From: Cryptomeria japonica
Taxonomy: Eukaryota; Streptophyta; Pinopsida; Cupressales; Cupressaceae
NCBI RefSeq assembly: GCF_030272615.1
Contig: NW_026729302.1
Location: forward strand, 85,001 to 109,439
Direction of reading: 5' to 3'
DNA: 24,439 bases
The first letter of the stretch is position 1; each line of letters starts with the position of its first letter. The notes under the pieces are model-generated. The model searched no databases, was not told where the DNA came from, and was given only the letters and a program-made list of their open reading frames with translations. Positions 17,843 through 24,439 of this stretch are shown piece by piece. The translations under genes were made by a program, and so were the position numbers.

Positions 17843-18078
17843 TGCGCAGCCCAGGCAAGGCATGCGCACCAAGGTGCCCACCCGCGGTGCACGCCCGGGG
17901 CAAACCGGGCTCCGACTTCGTGCAGGCCGCACCTTGGAGCACACTTCGGAGCGCTCCTTGGTGCGCACCATGGTGCCCACCAGGGCGCACCCGGGGCAAA
18001 CCGGGCTCCGACTTCGTGCACGCCGCACCTTGGAGCACACATCGGAGCGCTCCCAGGTTCGCACCAGCGTTGCGCACC
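17843..18078. repeat. GC-rich repeats, block 5, copy A
   Basis: The shortest inter-module block. It has two CAAACCGGGCTCCGACTTCG phrases and lacks the 89-bp CAACCGGGCCTGG segment of blocks 3 and 4. Confidence 0.88.
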
Positions 18079-18197
18079 TTTGATGCGCTGCCTTCACTAA
18101 TTTCCAGAAAAGGCAAAAAAAAACGATATTTTAAAATTTCCGTTCTGAAAGATAGTGAAAAAAACGGAACGCGGGTGCCATCTTGAGCCCTTCCTGG
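18079..18197. repeat. A/T-rich module 6, copy A
   Basis: 355 bp after module 5. It has ACGATATTTT and TTCCGTTCTG, and ends GAGCCCTTCCTGG instead of GAGCCCGCCCTGG. Confidence 0.92.
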
Positions 18198-18592
18198 TGC
18201 GCAGCCCAGGCAAGTTGTGCGCACCAAGGTGCCCACCCTGGCGGAGGTGCGCGCCCGGGGCAAACCGGGCTCCGACTTCGTGCACTGCATGGTGCCCACC
18301 AAGGCGCGCAACCCAGCCAAGGTGCCCACCGCAGCGAAGGTGCACGCGAGGTGCGCACCCGAGGTGCACACCCGGGGCAAACCGAGCTCCGACTTCGTGC
18401 ACGCCGCACCTTGGAGCACACTTCAGAGCGCTCCTTGGTGCGCACCAGGGCGCGCAACCCAGCCAAGGTGCTCACCCCGGCGAAGGTGCACGCGAGGTGC
18501 GCACCCGGGGCAAGCCGGGCTCGGACTTCGTGCACGCCGCACCTTGGAGCACACATCGGAGCGCTCCCGGGTTCGCACCAGCATTGCGCACC
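18198..18592. repeat. GC-rich repeats, block 6, copy A
   Basis: Same phrase set as block 2, with a local duplication GGTGCGCACCCGAGGTGCAC near 18350-18370. Confidence 0.88.
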
Positions 18593-18719
18593 TTTGATGC
18601 GCTGCCTTCACTAATTTCCAGAAAAGGCAAAAAAAAAAAAAAAACGAGATTTTAAAATTTCCGTTTTGAAAGATAGTGAAAAAAAACGGAACGCGGGTGC
18701 CATCTTGAGCCCGCCCTGG
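18593..18719. repeat. A/T-rich module 7, copy A
   Basis: The longest module because of an A16 run at about 18629-18644. It lies just before the breakpoint that starts copy B. Confidence 0.92.
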
Positions 18720-18750
18720 TGTGCAGCCCAGGCAAGTTGTGCGCACCAAG

Positions 18751-19231
18751 GCACCCACCCTGGCCAAGGTGGGTCACGGGGTGGGTCCTAGGGTGGGTAA
18801 CGGGGTGGGTACTAAGGTGCGTGCCAAGGTGGGTCATGGGGTGGGTGCCAAGGTGGGCACCAGGGTGGGTGTGCACCAACCCTAGCCAGGGTAGGTCACG
18901 GGGTGGTTGTCGGGGTGGGCGTCAAGGAGCCAAGGTGGGTGGCAAGTAGCCAAGTTGCGTGCCAAGGTGGGTGTCGGGGTGGGTGCCAAGGATCCAAGGT
19001 GGGTGCCAAGGAACCAAGGTGGGTGTCTGGGTGGGTGCCGAGGTGGGAGCCAGGGTGGGTCCCAAGGTGAGTGCAAAGGTGGGTGCCAGGGTCAAGGTGA
19101 GTGCCAATGTGGGTTCCAAGGTGCCAGGGTCAGGGTGAGTGCCAATGTGGGTTCAAAGGTGCTAAGTTGGGTGCGAGGTTGGGTGCGAGGGTGGGTGGGT
19201 GCCAAGGTGTGCTAGGTGGAAGCCCGGGTGG
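18751..19231. repeat. G-rich 12-bp minisatellite, copy B part
   Basis: Only the right-hand third of the 11500-13195 array is present here, cut off sharply at 18751. By eye it is essentially identical to 12715-13195. Confidence 0.93.
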
Positions 19232-19978
19232 GTCGGCATCCCATGGGTGTCGAGTTGGGTGCCTGATGGGTGCTTCTTGTCAAGTTTTAGTCGTCGGGAC
19301 TCATTTCGAGCCTTAGAGGTCGTTTCTTGTCCGGTTGCCCTGTCTTCGACCTGGGAACCCAATTTTGGTCCTCGGGTCCCATTTTTTTTTGTCTCGCATC
19401 CCACTTTTGGCCTGTGGCCTTTTCGGGGTCGATTCTCGTTTTGGGCATCAGAGCATGTTTCTTCTCCTAAAACCCAATATTTGTTTATTAAGTCTCGGAA
19501 CACATTTTTGTTCTCGTGGACCCATCATGGGTCTTGGAACGCATTTGTGGTCCTTGGGTCCCATTTTGCATCCCGAAACTTGTGTTTTGGTGCTTGATCC
19601 CTATTTTGGGTGCCCACCTTGCACCAAGTGCGCACCCGGGGCAAACCGAGCGCCTTGGTGCACCGGGGGCAAGATCGAGCGTGCACCCGAGGCGCCCCGA
19701 ACATGCACCAAGGTGCACTCGGCCCACATGTGAGCGCAGGTCGTTGCGCCCGAGGTGGTGTGTGGGCACCGCGTTGCAGACGGGACACTGCACGCACACG
19801 ACGCCCCGTCCAGGTGCACGCACGTAGGCCGGGCCGGGTGCACACCCGACGCCCTAGCAAGGTGCGCGCACCCGGGCAGGGCTCACACTTGGCGAACGGG
19901 GCGCACTTCGCGAGGGAGGGTGTGCACCTCGACGGGGGTGGGTGGCCGGGGTGGATTCGCACGTGGGTCGCGGTTTGC
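19232..19978. other. T-rich decayed repeat and 5S upstream spacer, copy B
   Basis: Equivalent to 13196-13941. One visible difference is an additional G in the G-run of the CACCGGGGGCAAG phrase at about 19661-19673. Confidence 0.7.
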
Positions 19979-20006
19979 TAAGTACACACTGCGACAAGCT
20001 CATAAC
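19979..20006 (+). promoter_or_regulatory. 5S rRNA upstream element, copy B
   Basis: TAAGTA at -28 to -23 and C at -1, unchanged from copy A. Confidence 0.65.
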
Positions 20007-20126
20007 GGGTGCGATCATACCAGCGTTAGTGCACCGGATCCCATCAGAACTCCGCAGTTAAGCGCGCTTGGGCCGGAGTAGTACTGGGATGGGTGACCTC
20101 CCGGGAAGTCCCGGTGTTGCACCCTT
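20007..20126 (+). rRNA. 5S rRNA: 5S ribosomal RNA gene, copy B
   Basis: Identical to the gene at 13970-14089 over its full length, 6037 bp away. Box A lies at 20056-20073 and box C at 20087-20105. Helix I (GGGTGC with GCACCC at 20119-20124) and the CCGG/CCGG helix are intact. Two complete genes in one spacer come from the 6-kb duplication rather than from a classical short 5S tandem array. Confidence 0.98.
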
Positions 20127-20137
20127 TTTTAGTTTTT
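20125..20137 (+). terminator. Pol III terminator of 5S, copy B
   Basis: T6 (20125-20130), AG, T5 (20133-20137), as in copy A. Confidence 0.92.
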
Positions 20138-20576
20138 CGCCGGGCGTCGCAATGCTATTTGAATAAACCTTTTGCCCGTTTGCGTTCTCGTCGGGGCCGG
20201 GCCGGGCCGGGGTGCGCTGCCCGCACTACCGCGCGCGCGGGGGGCGACACCGAGCGCGCACCCGAGGCGCCCGAGCACACAGGCCACGGTGCAACCCGGG
20301 CGTTGTGCGCGCACCCCGGTGCGCCCGAGGTGCTGCGCGCGCACCCAGGTGAAATCGGTGTGCACCTCGGCCAGTGCGCGCTCGGTCGAGTCGCGCACGT
20401 TGGCCAAGGTGCACGGTGATGTTTCTTACTCTAAGGTTCCGCACCAGACGCCCGGGACAGGTGAGCGAAGCTGGGCGGGGGCCGGTGTGCGCGGCCGGGG
20501 CAGGTGCACGCAGCTGGAGAGAGCTTTGGAGCACACCAGAGGTGCGCACCTTGGAGCACACTTCGGAGCGCACCAA
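20138..20576. other. GC-rich spacer downstream of 5S, copy B
   Basis: Equivalent to 14101-14537. Differences from copy A include GAGGCGCCCGAGCAC (one C fewer) and a rearranged G-run near 20477-20490. Confidence 0.65.
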
Positions 20577-20692
20577 TGATGCGCTCCATTCAAAAGTTTC
20601 CTGAAAAGGCAAAAAAAGTTGAGATTATAGAATTTCCCACTTGAGAGATTGTAAAAAAAAAAAATTTAAAAATGAAGGAAACGCGGGTGCCA
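20577..20692. repeat. A/T-rich module 1 (variant), copy B
   Basis: Counterpart of 14538-14655, with a slightly different A/T run (TTTAAAAATGAAGG). Confidence 0.8.
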
Positions 20693-21316
20693 AGGTGGTG
20701 CGCGCCCGGGTGCGCAGCCCAGCCAAGGTGTGCGCACCAAGGCGCCCACCCTGGCGAAGGTGCACGCAAGGTGCGCACCCGAGGCAAACCGGACAATTAA
20801 CCCAACTTTCGACTTCGCGCGCACCTGCGCACCTTGGAGCGCACTTCGGAGCGCTCCTTGGTGCGCACCAATCTTGGGCACCTCGGAGTGCACCATGGCG
20901 CCCACCAAGGTGCGCACCCGGGGCAAACCGAGCTCCGACTTCGTGCGCACCTTGGAGCGCACGAAAGGTGCGCACCATGGCGCCCACCAAGGTGCGCAGC
21001 CCAGCCAAGGCGTGCGCATCAAGGTGCGCACCCTGGCGAAGGTGCGCACCCGGGGCAAACCGAGCTCCGACTTCGTGCGCACCTTGGAGCGCACAAAGGG
21101 TGCGCAACCCAGCCAAGGTGTGCGCACCCCGGGCAAACCGAGCTCCGAATCGTGCGCACCTTGGAGCACACTTCGGAGCCCTCCTTGGTGCGCACCGATG
21201 TTGCGCACCTCGGAGCGCACCCGGGGAAAACAATGCAATTAACCCGACTTTCGACTTCGTGGGCACCTCGGAGCGCTCTCGGGTTCGCACCTCGGAGCAC
21301 ACCGAGGGTGCGCACC
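20693..21316. repeat. GC-rich 12-bp-derived repeats, block 1, copy B
   Basis: Counterpart of 14656-15276. It has GCTCCTTGGTGCGC where copy A has GCTCCTTGTTGCGC at about 14814-14827. Confidence 0.9.
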
Positions 21317-21367
21317 TTTGATGCGCTGCCTTCACCAATTTCCAGAAAAGGCAAGAAACATTGAGAA
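21317..21367. repeat. A/T-rich module 2 (truncated), copy B
   Basis: Counterpart of 15277-15328, one A shorter near its right end. Confidence 0.85.
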
Positions 21368-22803
21368 GGTGTGCGCACCGAGGTGCCCACCCTGGCGAAG
21401 GTGCACGCGAGGTGCGCACCCGGGGCAAACCGGGCTCCGACTTCGTGCACGCCATGCTGCGCACCTTGGAGGGCCATGGTGCGCACCTTGGAGCACACTT
21501 CGGAGCGCTCAATGGTGCCCAACCCAGCCAAGGTGCCCACCGCGGCGAAGGTGCACGCGAGGTGCGCACCCGGGGCAAACCGGGCTCCGACTTCGTGCAC
21601 GCCGCACCTTGGAGCACACTTCGGAGCGCTCCTTGGTGCGCACCAGGGGCGCGCAACCCAGCCGAGGTGCCCACCCCCGGCGAAGGTGCACGCGGGGGTG
21701 CGCACCCGGGGCAAACCGGGCTCCGACTTCGTGCACGCCATGGTGCCCACCGCGGCGAAGGTGCACGCGAGGTGCGCACCCGGGGCAAACCGGGCTCCGA
21801 CTTCGTGCACGCCGCACCTTGGAGCACACTTCGGAGCGCTCCTTGGTGCGCACCAGGGCGCGCAACCCAGCCGAGGTGCCCACCCCGGCGAAGGTGCACG
21901 CGAGGTGCGCACCCGGGGCAAACCGGGCTCCGACTTCGTGCACGCCATGGTGCCCACCGCGGCGAAGGTGCACGCGAGGGTGCGCACCCGGGGCAAACCG
22001 GGCTCCGACTTCGTGCACGCCGCACCTTGGAGCACACTTCGGAGCGCTCCTTGGTGCGCACCATGGTGCCCACCAGGGCGCGCAACCCCGCCGAAGGTGC
22101 ACGCGAGGTGCGCACCCGGGGCAAACCGGGCTCCGACTTCGTGCACGCCGCACCTTGGAGCACACTTCGGAGCGCTCCTTGGTGCGCACCAGGGCGCGCA
22201 ACCCCGCCGAAGGTGCACGCGAGGTGCGCACCCGGGGCAAACCGGGCTCCGACTTCGTGCACGCCATGGTGCGCACCAGGGTGCCCACCGCGGCGAAGGT
22301 GCGCACCCGGGGCAAACCGGGCTCCGACTTCGTGCACGCCGCACCTTGGAGCACACTTCGGAGCGCTCCTTGGTGCGCACCAGGGCGCGCAACCCAGCCG
22401 AGGTGCCCACCCCGGCGAAGGTGCACGCGAGGTGCGCACCCGGGGCAAACCGGGCTCCGACTTCGTGCACGCCATGGTGCCCACCGCGGCGAAGGTGCGC
22501 ACCCGGGGCAAACCGGGCTAGGACTTCGTGCACGCCGCACCTTGGAGCACACTTCGGAGCGCTCCTTGGTGCGCACCATGGTGCCCACCAGGCCGCGCAA
22601 CCCAGCCAAGGTGTGCGCACCAAGGTGCACGCGAGGTGCGCACCCGGGGCAAACCGGGGTCCGGCTTCGTGCACGCCGCACCTTGGAGCACACATCGGGG
22701 CGCTCCCGGGTTCGCACCGGCGTTGCGCACCGTGGTGGGCACCTCGGAGCGCACCGTGGTGGGCACCTCGGAGCACACCAAGGTGGGCAGCGAGGTGCGC
22801 ACC
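21368..22803. repeat. GC-rich higher-order repeat (207-bp period), block 2, copy B
   Basis: Counterpart of 15329-16759 with the same long-short order. Extra single G or C bases (near 21648, 21675, 21696 and 21979) shift the spurious open frames relative to copy A. Confidence 0.95.
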
Positions 22804-22922
22804 TTTGATGCGATGCCTTCACTAATTTCCATAAAAGGCAAAAAAAAACGAGATTTTAAAATTTCCGTTTTGAAAGATAGTGAGAAAAAGGGAATGCTGG
22901 TGCCATCTTGAGCCCGCCCTGG
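22804..22922. repeat. A/T-rich module 3, copy B
   Basis: Counterpart of 16760-16875. It keeps the distinctive CCATAAAAGGC and GAGAAAAAGGGAATG variants. Confidence 0.9.
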
Positions 22923-23297
22923 TGCGCAGCCCAGCCAAGGTGTGCGCACCAAGGTGCCCACCCTGGCGAAGGTGCGCGCCCGGGCAATTAACCCAACTTC
23001 CAACTTCGCGCGCGCCAGGGGTGGAGCGCACCCAACAACCGGGCCTGGGAAGAGCCAATGCGAGAAACCCCACCAAACGCTCTGACAAAAAAAGAGGGGG
23101 CGCTCCAGTAACCCCGCTTCGGAGCGCACCCTGGGCAAACCCAGCGAGGGTGCCCACCCCGGCCAAGGTGCAGGCGAGGTGCGCACCCGGGGCAAACCGG
23201 GCTCCGACAACGTGCACGCCGCACCTTGGAGCACACTTCGTAGCGCTCCCGGGTGCGCACCTCAGAGCACACCAAGGTGGGCAGCGAGGTGCGCACC
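22923..23297. repeat. GC-rich repeats, block 3, copy B
   Basis: Counterpart of block 3, with the 89-bp segment at 23036-23124. It has CCCAGCGAGGGTGCC where copy A has CCCAGCCAGGGTGCC. Confidence 0.88.
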
Positions 23298-23417
23298 TTT
23301 GATGCGCTGCCTTCACTAATTTCCAGAAAAGGCAAAAAAAAGAGGAGATTTTAAAATTTCCGTTTTGAAAGATAGTGAAAAAAACGGAACGCGGGTGCCA
23401 TCTTGAGCCCGCCCTGG
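23298..23417. repeat. A/T-rich module 4, copy B
   Basis: Counterpart of 17254-17372, including the GAGGAGATTTT variant. Confidence 0.92.
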
Positions 23418-23767
23418 TGCACAGCCCAGGTAAGGTGCCCACCCTGGCAAAGGTGCGCACCCGGGCAATTAACCCTACTTCCGACTTCGTGCGCGCCAGG
23501 GTGGCAACCGGGCCTGGGAAGAGCCAATGCGAGAAACCCCACCAAACGCTCCGACAAAAAAAGAGGCGGCGCTCCAATAACCCCGCTTCGGAGCGCAGCC
23601 GGGGCAAACCCAGCCAAGGTGCCCACCCCGACGAAGGTGCACGCGAGGTGCGCACCCGGGGCAAACCGGGCTCCGACAACGTGCACGCAGCACCTTGGAG
23701 CACACTTCGAAGCACTCCCGGGTGCCCACCGGCGTTGCGCACCGTGGTGGGCAGCGAGGTGCGCACC
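23418..23767. repeat. GC-rich repeats, block 4, copy B
   Basis: Counterpart of block 4, with the 89-bp segment at 23505-23593. Confidence 0.88.
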
Positions 23768-23886
23768 TTTGATGCGCTGCCTTCACTAATTTCCAGAAAA
23801 GGCAAAAAAAAATGAGATTTTAAAATTTCCGTTTTGAAAGATAGTGAAAAAAACGGAACGCGGGTGCCATCTTGAGCCCGCCCTGG
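23768..23886. repeat. A/T-rich module 5, copy B
   Basis: Counterpart of 17724-17842. Confidence 0.92.
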
Positions 23887-24122
23887 TGCGCAGCCCAGGC
23901 AAGGCATGCGCACCAAGGTGCCCACCCGCGGTGCACGCCCGGGGCAAACCGGGCTCCGACTTCGTGCAGGCCGCACCTTGGAGCACACTTCGGAGCGCTC
24001 CTTGGTGCGCACCATGGTGCCCACCAGGGCGCACCCGGGGCAAACCGGGCTCCGACTTCGTGCACGCCGCACCTTGGAGCACACATCGGAGCGCTCCCAG
24101 GTTCGCACCAGCGTTGCGCACC
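23887..24122. repeat. GC-rich repeats, block 5, copy B
   Basis: Counterpart of 17843-18078. No difference noticed by eye. Confidence 0.88.
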
Positions 24123-24240
24123 TTTGATGCGCTGCCTTCACTAATTTCCAGAAAAGGCAAAAAAAACGATATTTTAAAATTTCCGTTCTGAAAGATAGTG
24201 AAAAAAACGGAACGCGGGTGCCATCTTGAGCCCTTCCTGG
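24123..24240. repeat. A/T-rich module 6, copy B
   Basis: Counterpart of 18079-18197, with a shorter A-run and the same GAGCCCTTCCTGG end. Confidence 0.92.
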
Positions 24241-24439
24241 TGCGCAGCCCAGGCAAGTTGTGCGCACCAAGGTGCCCACCCTGGCGGAGGTGCGCGCCCG
24301 GGGCAAACCGGGCTCCGACTTCGTGCACTGCATGGTGCCCACCAAGGCGCGCAACCCAGCCAAGGTGCCCACCGCAGCGAAGGTGCACGCGAGGTGCGCA
24401 CCCGAGGTGCACACCCGGGGCAAACCGAGCTCCGACTTC
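24241..24439. repeat. GC-rich repeats, block 6, copy B (cut by window end)
   Basis: Counterpart of the first half of block 6, including the GGTGCGCACCCGAGGTGCAC local duplication. It is cut by the end of the window. Confidence 0.88.

Larger units (their letters stand above)
12715..18750. repeat. 6.04-kb tandem duplication, copy A
   Basis: This 6036-bp block, containing one 5S gene, is followed directly by a near-identical copy. The offset drifts from 6036 at 12715 to 6037 at the 5S gene, 6040 at about 15261, 6044 at about 16757 and 6043 at about 18181, through scattered small indels. Few substitutions are seen over more than 5.6 kb. Confidence 0.97.
18751..24439. repeat. 6.04-kb tandem duplication, copy B (runs off the window)
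   Basis: Starts at GCACCCACCCTGGCCAAGG, matching 12715 onward, directly after a phrase (GCGCACCAAGG) belonging to the right end of copy A. The window ends at a point equivalent to 18396 of copy A, so about 350 bp of this copy, and any third copy, are outside view. Confidence 0.97.

Noticed and set aside
14500-18750. Partial or pseudogene 5S copies among the GC-rich repeats
   Set aside because: Phrases like CGCTTCGGAGCGCA look vaguely similar, but box A, box C and the 3' GCACCC end are absent. Only two 5S genes are supported.
1-24439. 18S, 5.8S or 26S rRNA sequence
   Set aside because: I looked for conserved plant 18S ends and 26S motifs on both strands and recognised none, so the whole window is taken as spacer.
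18751-24439. Treating the second 6-kb block as a retroelement or transposon insertion
   Set aside because: It is a head-to-tail copy of adjacent sequence, with no terminal inverted repeats, LTRs, target-site duplication or transposase-like coding region.

Overview
The window looks like pure ribosomal-DNA intergenic spacer (IGS) from a land-plant nuclear genome. I see no protein-coding gene. Two things identify it. First, two identical complete 5S rRNA genes lie on the + strand (13970-14089 and 20007-20126), with plant-type sequence, a gymnosperm-like 5' end (GGGTGCGATC) and T-run terminators. Second, thirteen copies of a 28-29 bp element between 7105 and 11259 read TTATATAGGGGA on the - strand, which fits the plant RNA polymerase I start consensus TATATA(A/G)GGGG. 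Together they imply a linked ('L-type') arrangement in which 5S genes sit inside the 35S spacer, here on the strand opposite to 35S. From memory of gymnosperm surveys, linked 5S is on the same strand in Ginkgo and Ephedra and on the opposite strand in Podocarpus. A conifer, possibly podocarp-like, is therefore my best guess. It is an inference only, since no 18S or 26S sequence is in the window.

Layout by coordinate: 1-1330 is mostly single-copy sequence with one 318-bp-spaced direct repeat; 1331-2050 holds decayed repeats; 2051-6750 is a 25-copy 188-bp tandem array; 6751-8110 holds three diverged promoter units of 440-490 bp, each with an inverted repeat just downstream of the start; 8182-8481 is a 56/50-bp alternating repeat; 8482-9631 is a 311-bp promoter-unit array; 9632-10253 is a 38/52-bp minisatellite inside one promoter unit; 10310-11320 is a 157-bp promoter-unit array; 11330-11475 is a palindromic 12-bp repeat; 11500-13195 is a G-rich 12-bp minisatellite; 13196-13590 is decayed T-rich repeat; then comes the 5S block; 14538-18750 alternates GC-rich 12-bp-derived repeats with short A/T-rich modules. 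From 18751 to the end the sequence repeats 12715-18396 almost perfectly, as a 6.04-kb tandem duplication.

Functional reading (inference): Pol I would start at one or more of the - strand promoters and run toward position 1, so the 188-bp array and 1-2050 would be 5' external transcribed spacer or promoter-proximal spacer, with 18S beyond the left edge. Pol III would transcribe the two 5S genes in the opposite direction. The long open frames in the window (up to 726 codons, on both strands) come from repeat periods that are multiples of three or lack stop triplets, and I do not annotate them as genes.
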